From Zingiber officinale (Eukaryota; Streptophyta; Magnoliopsida; Zingiberales; Zingiberaceae): a stretch of DNA of 64,000 nt. Where the stretch lies: NCBI RefSeq assembly GCF_018446385.1, contig NC_056002.1:12720894-12784893 (forward strand), in the 5' to 3' direction. The first letter of the stretch is position 1; every line of letters starts with the position of its first letter. A program made the position numbers and the translations under genes. Below the pieces are notes generated by a model. That model made no database searches, was not told the origin of the DNA, and saw only the letters and a program-made list of their open reading frames with translations. Of the stretch, positions 11,017 through 23,239 are shown one piece after another.

Positions 11017-13082
11017 GTATTCGCCTTTTCCCCTAGCATTTCTTTCCCTTTTCGCAAGTAAGGCATCTTTGTTACTCCTTGTACAACCTGATCCCCGATT
11101 GGCGATCGTGCTATTATTCTCTCTTACTTAATGAAGCATTTTGATTCGGTGTCATCCAGTTAGTTGTATATGCATCTTCTATGAACTTTGTTACGATATG
11201 GATCTGATGATAACAAAAGGCCCGATCTTTCAGATTCCTGGTTACTTCATCCTGGCATTAATTGTGAAACTCTTTGTGCATTAACGCGAAAGGTTTAAGC
11301 ATTTACAAAATCCATGATAATTTGAGTCTGGAAATGTATGATTTTGATCTCCAGCTTCGTTAATTGTTGTTTTGAGGCGATTTAATGATGCTGTTTTCTC
11401 ATCGATAGCTCATTTCTTTTTCTAAAATCTTGGTGTTTCATATGGTTTATTAGATTTGTTTTTCAATAGTTTCATAAGTTGAACTTGTTGTACTGAATCA
11501 ATACATTGCACTTGCACTGTCCACACTGTGGCTCCCTTTATGTTTCACAAACTGTTTGATAACACCAGTCAAATGACTGTTCCATGACTCATGAGGTAGG
11601 AAAACCTTAGGAATCAGATTTAAAAGTTATGAACATGTTAAATTATTGTTTTCCAAGGTAGTTCTTGTTTAGTAGTACTTAACAAGCAGTGAAGCATTAC
11701 AAAAAATCAGATTGGATTGGCAGTTTTAACTTGTTAACTTAGGAACCAGAGGACAATATGGAGTTAATGGAGCCGTTGGGTCAACCCAAAAAACCATACC
11801 TCAGAGGCCACACTGGGCTCCCTGGTTCAGCTCACGAGTGTCTCATACTGTTGGTGGACAATAGGAAATTTACAATCCCAAATCTTGCATGCGTCTTCTA
11901 ATCCCACTTTGCATAGGATTCTACATCCTATCAAATCCCATGCCATTGGAATGGAGACCCCTCACCAAATAAGCCATAATATTTTTATTCATTATTCTTA
12001 AGCATGGAACAACCAAGGAATTATACAACCAGTCCTTTCAAGAATTCTTGGTGATAACAATTTCCAACTGCATTCTCATACTTATGCAGTTCGCCCACTT
12101 GCATGTCAGATATGGTCTTGAAGTAGTCCATCAATGGCATAAGGTTTGTGGACTAAATATACCTTAAAAAGGATGTAGTTAAGTTGTTTTCAGGACAGGC
12201 TTGAGAGACGTGAAAACACAGAAACTCAACTTTTACTTTGGTTGATGTCCTTGGAATGCTTACCTCTTTTTTATGCCATTGTACATCTGATATTTAGGAA
12301 TGGAGGTTCTTGAACATTGGAAGCAGTTCTAAAAGATTGATATTCCTATATTGGTGGGAGGATAAAAAATTAGGTTGGTGATCTCTTCTTACTTTACTTT
12401 CTATAATTCAATTATTATATTGCCTTCTCTTATTTTTCTGATAAGAAATGGATTCTCAAACCTTGAGACGCTACTTGTTTTCTTTATTTAGGATAATTTT
12501 ACTTTACTCTTGCAATACATATGCTTCTTTTACCTTAGAAGTTGGTTTGTATGCCATCTCATAAATTGATGGTTATTAGTTGTTTGGATGAGTTAGTCAT
12601 CAATCGCAGCCATTCCCTGTCTATTGAAATTTGTTGAATGACTTACATGAGATACTCCAAAGTACCAATAGTAGGTCTTGCCGAAAGTTTAAATATGATA
12701 CATGAAATAACTTTGCAACTTTCTGATTCAATGAATGAATAGTTCAGTGCCATTTCTTGATTCTACTTGCTTGCAACATTTGGTAGGTTAGCGTTCCAAT
12801 TGGTAACTTGATCGATCAAAAGTCTGTACCTACCTCATATAAATCCGCCATCAAACAATTGATTTTTCTATTAATGAGAGATGAACTGCTAATCAAATTA
12901 ATAAAAGCAACAAACTCCCTAATTATATCCATTAATTACGTCAACATAATGAGTTGGTTAACCATTGCCAGCTACCACCCTTTAGTTTCACTATCCCCAA
13001 CTTACGGTTCAACCACTGACGTTAACACAGCCCTCCACCCTATATTTGATGCCCCAGCCAAAATCAAGCACATCAAGCAGCC
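11017..13082. other. spacer, no gene recognised
   Basis: Unique-looking DNA of intermediate AT content. I see no exon with family motifs, no transposon termini and no long open frame. It could hold introns of a gene that includes the 10837 fragment or the 13083 frame, but nothing in it demonstrates that. Confidence 0.4.
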
Positions 13083-13388
13083 ATGGACTTCAGTTGGCCG
13101 GCACCGGAGCCGGCCACTGACTATGTCAGCCAACGACCACTTCTAGCAGCTCCACAGCATAACAACCTGCTGCTGCGCCAAATGTTCCTGCACAGCTACC
13201 AGTTCACGGTCAGGGAGAGCCTCAAGGGTCAGGTTTGCCGAAACCTGAAGGAGGCTGGTGAGGTCGGGAAGGCAATTGTGGCGGAGATTGTTGGCCGGGT
13301 GTTAGAAGTTGGGTTGAAGTTGCGTAAGATGAATCCGCTGTGGTGTTTCAGGCCCTACCACAAGAACTTCTACTTGGAAGATGCATAG
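13083..13388 (+). CDS. Small ORF, 101 residues, unrecognised
   Basis: An ATG-started frame begins MDFSWPAPEPATDYVSQRP and ends MNPLWCFRPYHKNFYLEDA. It has a basic middle section (TVRESLKGQVCRNLKEAGE) and a possible amphipathic stretch (GKAIVAEIVGRVLEVGLKLR). It is more GC-rich than the DNA around it, which favours coding. No signal peptide or membrane span is evident. I do not recognise the family. It could be a single-exon gene, the last exon of something larger, or a chance frame in a GC-rich island. A TGA/TAG-rich AT region follows immediately. Confidence 0.3.
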   Translation: MDFSWPAPEPATDYVSQRPLLAAPQHNNLLLRQMFLHSYQFTVRESLKGQVCRNLKEAGEVGKAIVAEIVGRVLEVGLKLRKMNPLWCFRPYHKNFYLEDA

Positions 13389-14181
13389 TTTGCTTGATTG
13401 CTCATTATTAACACCAAAACTATGTTTGAGTACTCACTTGCGCTTCATCTTCTGGTCTTATGTACAAATTCAGTTATCGTGTTAGTTTTTTTTTTCTCTC
13501 GCTATCCACATTAAAAGAACTTCCATAATCATCTTTGTCTTCGAGTCCATTATAGCGCTTTGTGCAATCGAAGAGTTGATGCAACAAGGTTGATGCCAAG
13601 CAGGTCAGACAAGTCAAACGAGATAAGGAGGTTGCTTTGTGGTTCGAGACTCTTAACGAGGGAACCAGCGATAGACCGGGTGTGCAAAAACAGATTATGA
13701 GCCGGTCCACTACTTAATTACTTAGCTGAGTAATTACTGAAAACATGTAATCTTAATCCAAATTGGATTTTAATTTATCTTACAAAATATCCACCTTATT
13801 GTTATCTCAAATTAGGATAAAATTTGCTTATTTAAAAATAAATGATTAATCAAGCTGGTAACGTCGAGTTTGAGGTGATTGGTCCAGTTTCATGAAAATT
13901 TTTCACCGGTCATCATGATAAATCGGGAAGCGCTTGTAGTGGGTAATTCAGGAGCCCAACATCATTTAGTTGCGTGTCTTATTTGGAAATTTTTTTTACA
14001 AATTTGTCATAATTGAGATTTGAATCGTAGATATTTGGATGACAATTTAGATGTCTTATTGCTGTATCATAGTTCCAGGGGCTAAAATATGCTTATTTAA
14101 GCATATATTTGTAGTGGAATTGAGTTGGAATTGGATTAAATTAATGTTTAAATCAAGTTTAGTTGGAGTGGCAATATCAAC
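13389..14181. other. spacer, no gene recognised
   Basis: AT-rich DNA. The minus-strand frame at 13474-13710 carries no recognisable domain. Nothing else is supportable. Confidence 0.4.
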
Positions 14182-14352
14182 CAGTAAGGATCCTCTGGTC
14201 CGTAAATTATGGACCAGGAGATGGTCCACTGATGTGAACCCTTGATTTGGATGGACTCCACCTATTTAAAGATGGGATCCATTCAAATCAAGGGTTCTCA
14301 TGTAATGAACCATCTCCTGATCCATAATTTACGGATCAGAGGATCTGCTCTC
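14182..14352. mobile_element. Foldback MITE with 10-bp target duplication
   Basis: CAATATCAAC occurs directly on both sides (14172-14181 and 14353-14362). Between the copies lies a 171-bp element whose halves are near-perfect inverted repeats. The left arm contains GATCCTCTGGTCCGTAAATT and the right arm TAATTTACGGATCAGAGGATC. Deeper in the arms GAACCCTTGATTTG mirrors CAAATCAAGGGTTC. A 10-bp duplication fits the 8-11 bp range of Mutator-like transposons, so this is best called a Mutator-type MITE. It codes for nothing and would have needed a transposase supplied in trans. Confidence 0.8.
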
Positions 14353-15739
14353 CAATATCAACGCCTGTATGACTAAACTAATTTCTACCATTAAAAAATA
14401 TTCAATTTGCTTGGTTTAATTTATCTTTATTATATATTTTTATATTCAAATTGATTGATATCATCGCTTACTATTATTTAAAGAATTAAACAATGAATTT
14501 CGTGAAACTCATGAGACATACTTAACTAATTAATCATGTTTCACGCAATTTTTGTCTACTTTGACTTTATTAAGCAAGCAATAATTATTGTCAAGTACAC
14601 AACACTAAAGAATATCTGGCAAGTCTAAATTATTTTGGACCATTCCTTTTTTAAAAAAAAAACAAAATATGGTTCAATTATATCTTCGTCGATACTACGG
14701 CATTCTACGTTTTCGCTTTTTCTGTTTGTGTTATACCGGTTTACCTGTCTTTTCATTGGTGAACTCAGGCGGGCCCCTCTCGCGACTATTCGTTCACGAG
14801 ACAGTTAGATGAGTCGGTAAAGGCAGGTAGAGCAAATAACGTCACCCAAAGTAACCCAAAGAAAAAGGACCTTTTGCTTCACAAGCGACCTGTTTCGTCA
14901 CCCGCCTCCCAGTCTACCTTTCCCTTCAATCATGGAGCCGGTATTGGAGTTGGTAAAATAGTGGGAAAGATATGCCTCAACCGTGGGCTGTTGCTTTTGC
15001 TAAATCAACAGAAAATCCCGGGCCTTGCAAACGTACCCTCCATGCCAACGGAGGATTTGAGTGGGACCCAGACAGATTTCCATTAATAGTCATGTAGGTC
15101 ATGACGTAGTAGTGATGAAGGGTGGCGGATAGAGGAACGATCACATTGTAAGAGTTCTCATGATTATCATCAGCATGAACACTCCTCGGATCAAGATCGT
15201 AATAGGAAGCGCTCCGGACTATATGCGTCAAGTTATTACTAATGACTAATGTATTCATAATTCGATCTTCAAACCGTATATTTATAAGGTTTTTTTAAAT
15301 GAGATACATAAATATATTCTGGATCACCGTCATGATTATTTTTTGATTTATTTTGACGATAAAATTTTCATGAGATTAGATGGATCACTCTAAATTCAAT
15401 ATTACCTTAGTTCATTATTTGTTAAAAAAGAAAAAGTCGTCCGAGTGATCCTACAATAAATAATCGAGATCTCATGTGCAATAGTTAGGTCGTTAGACAA
15501 ATAATCAATAAATTTAAGGAGATTTTTTTCGAATGAAAAGTGGGTCTAAAATAGTATAAATGGATCTCCATGATTTTTTTGATTCCCCCCTCGTGACTAC
15601 TAAAAAATCTGTGACCAATCCATCACCCATTCACTCTCGTAATTAGTCAGTTAGAGAACTGCATACTTTATATCAACTAAAATAATAAATAATAAATTAA
15701 AAATAATAATAATAAAGAGAGGGAGCCGTTTAAAACCTC
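14353..15739. other. spacer with promoter side of the DUF1685 gene
   Basis: No gene is supported. Open frames at 14874-15086 and 14977-15258 overlap on opposite strands and match no family I know. The last 100 bp are A/T-rich with TTTATATC near 15669 and AATAAT runs, followed by a purine-rich leader. This is consistent with a promoter and 5' UTR, but no single element is decisive. Confidence 0.4.
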
Positions 15740-15766
15740 ATGGAGAGAAGGGAAGTAGAAGAGTGA
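15740..15766 (+). promoter_or_regulatory. Upstream ORF of 8 codons
   Basis: ATG at 15740 opens an eight-residue frame (MERREVEE) that ends at TGA 15764-15766. That is 14 bases before the ATG of the DUF1685 gene at 15781. If the transcript starts upstream of it, the short frame could lower translation of the main ORF by ribosome capture and reinitiation. The transcription start is not visible, so the regulatory role is an inference. Confidence 0.45.
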
Positions 15767-15780
15767 GAGAGGAAGCGGAG

Positions 15781-16573
15781 ATGGGAAGCTATTCGTTCGA
15801 AAGAGAGATCTTGATCCCTAGTTCCGAGGAGGAGGCGGAGGCGGAGATTCATTTGGCGAAGGGTTCGAGGCAGGAAGAACCATGGCGGAGGAAGATCGGC
15901 GGCGGTGTGACGCTCGTGGGGTTCGCGGACGCCGGGGAAGGCGGCGAAGAGGGGGCGGACGGCATCACGAGGTCGAAGAGCCTGAGGGGTGAGGACCTGG
16001 AGGAGCTCAAGGGGTGCCTCGACCTAGGGTTCGGATTCAACTACGAAGAGATCCCCGGGCTCCGCAACACGCTCCCAGCGCTGGAGCTCTGTTACTCCAT
16101 GAACCAGAGGTTCTTGGACGAGCAGCGGCAGAATCGTTCGCTGGATCGCTCCTCCTCGGGGGATTCATTTGATCAATGCGAATCTCCGTCGTCCCCTCTC
16201 ATCGCCAACTGGAAGATCGTCAGTCCAGGTAAAAGCTTGCTTCTGCCATGTTGTGGACTGCTTTTTCCCCACCCAGAACTTCGATTTCTTTTCCTGTCGT
16301 CATTCCTTGATTGTGATCGTGCTCTGAAACAACAAATTCTGATCTCGCCCAAATCCTTTCCGATATGGCTTCTATTCAATGCAAGCCCCAATTTTTGCAC
16401 CGTTTCTAAGAAATTAAATGACAAGATTCAAGAACCAGATTATCTTTATCCATTTCTGTTGGTTTTAGCAACCTAGTATTCTTGTGCTGCTAGGTGACAA
16501 TCCTGATGAAGTTAAAGCGAGGCTGAAGTATTGGGCTCAAGCAGTAGCCTGTACTATCAGATTATGCAACTGA
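15781..16573 (+). CDS. DUF1685 family protein
   Basis: Two exons, 15781-16228 and 16494-16573, are joined across a 265-bp GT-AG intron and give 175 residues. The conserved block starts with TRSKSLRGEDLEELKGCLDL (63-82), continues with GFGFNYEEIPGLRNTLPALE (83-102) and LCYSMNQRF (103-111), and ends after the splice with DEVKARLKYWAQAVACTIR (154-172). This is the standard DUF1685 pattern of plants, including the KYWAQAVACTVRLC tail. The join rebuilds SPGDNPDEVK, fixing both splice sites. The N-terminus is acidic (EEEAEAE) and there is a Ser-rich linker at 120-139. No signal peptide or membrane span is seen; a soluble protein is likely. The biochemical role of the family is unknown to me. The ATG at 15781 was chosen because the frame only extends upstream by non-ATG codons. 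A Mutator-type MITE lies 208 bp after the stop. Confidence 0.9.
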
Positions 16574-16781
16574 ACATCAATGTTTCATCAAGTGCAGTCG
16601 AACGCCGAGCAAATGAATCCGGCAACGGAAGCATGAAAAGGAAAACAGAGGGAGCTATGAGAATGTAGAGATGACGCACACCTGAAGGGTGGAGAAAAGA
16701 GAGGAGGCAGTAGAAGAGGAGGTTGACAACATATTAGGAAGTGAGAGAACTGTCTTTGTATATGTTTGGAAGTTAAAATAT

Positions 16782-17484
16782 GGGTAAATTTGCATGCAGC
16801 CTTAATCAAAAACTCATCTTTGCATGCAGGATTCATCCATAAAAATCTTTGTTTACATTCGCTAGTCAAATATATTTACCTAATTACACATGATATTTTT
16901 CAGTATAAAAAATCTAAAAATTAGTATATTTCTTTTTAAATTCAGTACATTAAATTAAAATCTAATATATTTTCTATCAAATTAAGTACGATTCTTTTTC
17001 ACTTCAATTGGATGGAAAATATACTAAATTTTCTTTAAATGATACTCAAAAATATACTAGATTTTTTTAAATGGTAAATGGTGTTGAATTTATGAGGACT
17101 TATATTAAACAAGAAAAAAATCGTGCTCAATTTAATAGAAAATATACTCAATTATAGTTTAATGTGTTGAATTTGATAGAAATTATACTCATTTTTAGAC
17201 TATTTGTACCGAAAAAATATGAGGATTAATTTTGATAGAAAATATACTCGATTCTAGTATAAAGTACTGGATTCTAGTGTAAAGTGTTGAATTTAACTCT
17301 CTGCATACTCATTTTTAGACTTTTTATACCTAAAAAGCTGAGGGGTAATTTAGGTAATAATATTTGCACGAGGGAGTTGAAACAAGTAATACTTTGCATG
17401 CAGAGAGTGAAAATAATTTTTTTTGTGATTGAGGACTGCATGCAAAATTATGATTGTGATTAGGGATTTTTTTCTACTTTACCC
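16782..17484. mobile_element. Mutator-type MITE with 9-bp target duplication
   Basis: TTAAAATAT flanks the element directly at 16773-16781 and 17485-17493. The 703-bp element starts GGGTAAATTTGCATGCAG and ends in CTACTTTACCC, so the outer inverted ends are GGGTAAA/TTTACCC. Both ends carry GCATGCA motifs and CTAATCA/TGATTAG-like words in opposite orientation. The interior is AT-rich with repeated words such as GAAAATATACTC and GTGTTGAATTT and no coding frame. A 9-bp duplication is the hallmark of Mutator-like elements. It lies just beyond the DUF1685 3' end and may contribute its polyadenylation region. Confidence 0.75.
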
Positions 17485-17701
17485 TTAAAATATCTCAATG
17501 TTTTGAATAATCTTGGGATTGATACTACCATCAAATGGTAGTATTTGGCCACTTATCCATCATCGGAGGACATCCTCACTCGGCGCCTAGTAATCTGACC
17601 ACTTATCCACTATCGGAGGTCTTCGAGCGGTCTCCGACCACCCGCTCCGAAAAAAACTATAATTTGATGGGGACGGTGAACCCAGGAAGGAATCGCAACC
17701 A

Positions 17702-17737
17702 TTTATGATCGAATTATGATCATGATTCGATCATAAA
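17702..17737. repeat. Short perfect-armed palindrome
   Basis: TTTATGATCGAAT is mirrored by ATTCGATCATAAA around a short AT centre. The surrounding 17540-17790 also holds a direct repeat built on CCACTTATCCA and ATCGGAGG. This may be a worn foldback element, but no target duplication was identified. Confidence 0.5.
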
Positions 17738-17799
17738 TATGAGTATCGCATCTCCTGGACCATAAAAAAGTGGTTCAGGAGACCAAAGCTTTAATCTGG

Positions 17800-20700
17800 C
17801 AAATGCAAAATCTAACATGACATGATATGTTTCCACGCTAATTGGAATTTGGATAATAAATAGTGATCCAATTTAGAAGGAATAATTAAATCTCACTCGT
17901 TGACGGTAAGGGACATTATTGAGATGAATTAGTTATTTTTTTTATCACATGCAAAACTTGACATGACATTAATCTAAAGTTTCTGAAAGTGATCCTATGC
18001 CTTCTTAGCTACACAAACCCAACTCTTGAATTAATAAATTGTCGATTGTTAATTAGTGAAACCCACTCTTAACGATCGAATTAAGGATGACATTATAATT
18101 CTTAAATAACCATCAAAATAAATTATCGATTGCTAATTAGTGATGCTAATTTAACGATAAAACATAATTACATCGTTAATTTGCACCGACAATTAATGAT
18201 GAAATCTATTCCAATCGTTAATTAGTGCAAAATTATTACAACTAAATAATTATAATTGTTAAATTAGTGATCAATTATAATTTTTATTCACTAATTAATT
18301 AATGATGAAATTATTTTTGATCGTTATATTAGCAACTGGTTGTGATTGTAAATTAACAGTGGAGTTTAAAATATAGATCGCTAACGGAAAATGAAGAAAT
18401 CAAGGAATTTAAGGGGACGTTTGGTTTGCATTTTCCACGTTCATTTTTAAAAAAATGAGAGAATGTTTTCTAAGAAAACAAAAAATACGAAAAAATTATT
18501 TTCTAAAAAACAAAAAACACTCGTTTTTCAGAAAATGAGTTACTCGAATTTGCATTGGAAAGGAAGACGGAACGGAAAGTTTAGGCTAATAAAAAATAAA
18601 TTAATATATTTAATTAATTAATAACTTTATAAATATAATGATCTTTATTAAAATTAAAATTAAGAGTTTTTGATTAATATTATAAGATATTTATAACAAC
18701 ATTTAAAAATAAATATACACGTTAAAATACATTGTAGAAAAATATATTTTAGCAGTGGTCATGCAAAATATAAAAATTTTAGGAGATTTATCTCGACCCA
18801 ACTTAAGTGACTTACTAACGACGATCAGACCAAGAATTATGAACGAAACACTAGATATATCGCCACCGTTGCAATGAAATTAACCTTCAGAATACTTTTG
18901 TTACGGAGGATCTCCGTTTCTTGTTCTTCATCCTCCGATTCTGCATCCTTGGGTTCTTCGAGATGAACATATCCTTCAATTAATCTTCAATATCCTTCAG
19001 TTAAAATCTTCAATCCTTCTGTTAAAATCTTCAATTGCACGTCCTTGTGTTCTTCATTATTCAACCAACTGCAAAAGTAATTAAAAATACACTCAAAAAA
19101 AATACTCGTATAGGAATAATTTATTAGGAGCGATTTTAACACCGCTCTTGAAAATCAAACAATAGAAACAGTTTGAACTAAATCATTTCTAATGTCTTAT
19201 CTTTTTAGAACGATTTTGCAACTGCTCTTGTTGAATACTTCTAATACCAATTTGAATAAACCGCTGCTGAAACCACTTTTAATGATTCAACTATTAAAAG
19301 TAATCTTGAGACTACTGACATTGGTACATTTAGCCGTGGTTCTATATTAAACGCGGTTATTAACTATTTCTATTGCTCTAATGTCTAATAACAGTTATCA
19401 AACAGTACACTTTTAGTAATCATTCTGTAAACCACTCTTATCGAAGTTAAAATTAATCAATATTTTTTTAAAAAAATAACAATTAAAATATACAATTTAC
19501 TTTATGTAATTTTATTTTGTACATTTCAAATTTAAATTTATTTATTTAATATAAATATTTATTAGTCAAACAAATTATTCTTTAAATAACTTATAAAATC
19601 TTAATTTTATTTATATTGATTTTCATTCTTTTCTTATTTTTATTTTTGTTAAAATAAAATTCTTAATTTTATATATATCAATTTTCTTTCTTTTCTTATA
19701 TGTATTTTTCTTAAATTTTTTTCCTTAATATTTTTTTCCTAAATACATAACTTTCATTCCCGACATCGACACTCAACCTCCATACCTTCATCTTCCTCTA
19801 TCTATCTCCGAAATTCTAAATCTCATGTAAAAAAATTTTCCTCTTTTTTTATGAACTCTGAACCTAGATCTCACACCAAAAACTTTTCTTCTTCCTCTAT
19901 TCAACTTCAAAATCCTAAATCTCACTCTGAAAAACTTTTCTCTTTCTTTATTCGATTTTATTCATCCTCCAATTCGCACTACTAGAATATAACTTTGATA
20001 TTTTTTTTATAAATATTTTATAATGACATTTATTAAAAATTATTTATTTAAAAATTAAAAAATAATATTAGATTATTTAAGATCAGAATATTATTAAATA
20101 TTATTATTATTTATATAGAACCATTATTTTTAAAACATATTAACCTTATTTTATTTTTCTCTTAAATTTTTTACTTTTATTAGCCTCTAATAGCAAGTAA
20201 AGCTAACCTAAATTTTTTCTTTTCCACTTTTCAGCATCAACTAAAACCAAAGTCTTTTCCATAGATCATCTTAGTCTCATATTCTCATAGGTAATCAAAA
20301 TCGTTTATTAAACCTGACATTGTTGGACTTATTAAAAATAAACATATAGTAAAAAAAAAAATTAATTAATTATTTAATAATTAACTAGCATATAAAATTA
20401 TAAATTAAAAAATAAATGAATAAATATGTCTCTTAATCTTCTCCTACTTACTAAGAATAGCAATATAACAAAAGAAATTATTGACTAGTTATTAAATAAT
20501 TAACTAACACATAAAATTATTAATAGTTATAATTTAGTTGGTTAGGATATTAGTTTATTATTTAGAAGACATAGGTTCAATTCCTAGTAATAACTAATTT
20601 TTTTCAACTTTAAAAGAAAATAAAAATAAAAATAGGGTAAACGAGCACTTGACCCATTGACCCGGTTAAGAGCCCGAGATCGGTGAGTCTACCTGTAGGA

Positions 20701-21015
20701 TTCGTGCTCCTATAATCATGACATTTAGGCATTTTAAAATCGCTCCTATATCCATGGTTGTAAGAGCGGTTTCTATAGAAGTGGTTTGAAATCGTTATTA
20801 TAGGTATAATGTGTAAGATCGGTTTCAAATCATATCTATAAAGTATAATATGAGAAGTTTTTTAATTTTTACCAACGATTATGAAAACCGCTTCGATAGG
20901 ATATAGGAACGGTGACAAGAGGAGCGGTTTTCAAATCGTTGATAAAAATATAAGAGTGATTGAAAGCCGCTCTCAAAAGTTAAAAAAATCGTCCTAGCTT
21001 AAATATAATAGTGTA
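17800..21015. repeat. AT-rich repeat field, possible CACTA-type subterminal repeats
   Basis: Two word families recur in both orientations. Around 18020-18380 the words are TTAATTAGTGA and AACGAT. Around 19110-19450 and 20690-20990 the words are AGAGCGGTTT, ACCGCTCTT and related forms. Dense, divergent copies in both orientations resemble subterminal repeats of CACTA transposons. A CACTACTAGAAT word at 19977-19988 and an AATAGTG word near 21008-21014 could be ends, but the flanking triplets do not match. No transposase frame is visible. No host gene is supported between 17.8 and 21.6 kb. Confidence 0.3.
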
Positions 21016-21605
21016 TATAACAGCTTTCGCTAGAATCCAATAGCTTACCCATGACTCCTTATAAAATGTAAATCCGTGAGTAGTAAAATATTGATTAAAT
21101 CGAAATAATCTATGAAACCAACCTAGTTCAAAAGTAAAATTTAATTAATTTGAAATTTTATTTTTTAAAAAAAAACCATGATTATTTTAATTTATTCAAT
21201 TCAATCTCTATTTTAAAATTTTCAGTTAAATTAATTAAATCTAATGACCGTCTAATATCAGTGGGTTGATGTGCAAAAACAAAATAAGAAAAGTTTGGTT
21301 AATTGAATCGATTACCGAATTAATCAATTGTATTTTGATTCAATTTAGTACCAACATTCTGTCGATTGGGTTTATCTAAAAAAATTATTAATTCAATTTT
21401 AATTTATTCAATTCTATAAATTTAATTTTGAACCGATTATTTAGCTCTTCCTATCTCTTCCCGCCTCTTTTTTCTAGTTGAGTTTTAATTTCTTATCACG
21501 CGAAAATATTAATACCATAGCGGAAGCACAAGTAAGAAATGACAATGAGATGAGACTCGGATAGATTTATTCTTCTATATAGAACAACATAAGGTAGTCT
21601 TCATT

Positions 21606-22502
21606 ATTAGTACTCCAAGATAGTTTTAATGTGATCAAATAAGTTAGGTTAGGTCATGTTAGTTTTTAACCTCTGTGTCTAAGTGTGCAAAAACTTATTA
21701 GCACAGTAAGTCGAGCGAAAGACGCAGCTATCGAGAAAGATGACATGGAAGAGAATCGACGGGTTCGGTGCGTCTGAGGGAAGAGGTGCTGCGGAAGAGT
21801 ACGCGGGTGGACGAAAAGGAGACATGCGACGTTTCCGAGGGACGAGAAGCCGGAGCGAAAGATTGCTCGAAGGTCGAAAGTTGGATTCAGGTGAGCCCTA
21901 TTCTGGATGACCGAGATCACCCAAGTGAGAGGAGCTGGAGCGGAAGACCCAGATCAAGGTGAGCGAAACCGGAGTAGAAGACTAAGACCGAAAGTCAATA
22001 GGATGTTGACTTTCTTGGTTTGAGCATCGGGACCCAGTTCGGGTGTCCGGACTCACCGGACTTCGGGGGCCCAGACTCGCCAGACTTCGGGGGCTCGGAC
22101 TCGTCGAACTCCGGGCGGCCGGACCAGGACTTCTATCCAAACTCGATGTGGCGCTTGAAAGGGTTCCAGACGTACGCTCCGAACAGGACTATAAATATAG
22201 CCCTAATCCTAGTAGTTTACAACAACTTGTATACGAGGTTTTTTAAGTGTTCTATGACTTTATGTGCTTCCAACGCTTATAAGAGGCTTCTTCGCCTACG
22301 ACGAAAGGAAAATTTGAATAGTACTTCAGAGTCTTGGATTAACAACCTTTCCGATTGTAACCAAGTAAAAAAATCGATAACTTCTTTCTTTTTGCATTTA
22401 TCAAAATTTTTTTATACAAATATCCTAGTATTTAGAAAAATTTATCTATTATCATTCTACAAATAATTGACCCCCTCTTATCGATAGCACCTATGACCAA
22501 CA
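21606..22502 (+). mobile_element. Worn solo LTR of the A/B copia family
   Basis: The segment matches, in the same order, landmarks of the LTRs at 28632 and 35544: GTGATCAA..AAGTTAGGTTAGGTCA, TCTAAGTGTGCA, a GGTGCGTCTGAGGG block, a TATA box (ACTATAAATATAGCC, 22188-22202), GAGGCTTCTTCGCCT, GATTGTAACCAAGTAAA and a terminal CAACA. The first few bases of the LTR are not recognisable. The flanks AGTAC and AGTCC could be a worn 5-bp duplication. No internal region follows, so this is a solo LTR. It is clearly more diverged than the copies further right, so it is an older insertion. Confidence 0.7.
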
Positions 22503-22677
22503 AGTCCTCATGCCTATTTCAAATACTCGTCCATTGACTTCACAAAAATATTTTCAATCTTTTCAACCTATTTCATAAAATTATTATAAAGCATTTAATA
22601 GCATATAAATACTAATATTAATTAAATAATATATATAATAATATTAATAATCTGTTTAATAAATAAAAAATAAACTC

Positions 22678-22680
<3 letters not shown>

Positions 22681-22711
<31 letters not shown>
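22681..22711. repeat. (TAT)n microsatellite
   Basis: An uninterrupted TAT/ATT run of about ten units in AT-rich spacer between the worn solo LTR and the outer gypsy-type LTR. Confidence 0.9.
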
Positions 22712-23239
22712 TAGAATTAAAAATAGAATCTCCATATTTACTATATTCACTCCCATTCAACTATAGAGATTTGAAAAAAAAGTTCCGAGTCTGAATTCAT
22801 ACCAAAAAGACTATCCAAATTTACCCGTTTTAGTTTAGGATCCAACTATGAAGAAAATTGTCATTCCTGCTCTGACACTGCTACTGTCATGGGAGAAGAT
22901 TTATGTCATATGTCGAATGCCAAGATTTCTCTCTAAGCGTGAAGGAGGATACAAGCTTCGGGGTCTACAATCATGGAACAATGCTCTATTAAGCAGGATG
23001 ATTTAATTTGGAACATTAATAATCATCATTTTGTCATGATATTTTGATTCATATAAGTATATCATTTGATCTTTTCATGCATTAATTCCATGTTTATATC
23101 ACATTCCATGAGTTGTATTCATTTATGGACTTAATTACAAATTATCTTATATTCGCGGTATTTGATGCTAATATTTGGATATATTCTTTGTAGACATCAA
23201 AAGGGCAAGGACTCGATCGGATCATACTAGATTTGGGTT

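Noticed and set aside
18411-18460. GGGGACGTTTGGTTTGC word resembling a MITE end
   Set aside because: No matching inverted end or target duplication was found downstream, so an element cannot be delimited.
19977-21014. A complete CACTA transposon between CACTACTAGAAT and AATAGTG
   Set aside because: Flanking triplets (TCG and TAT) do not match and the repeats also occur outside the interval. It is listed only as a low-confidence repeat field.
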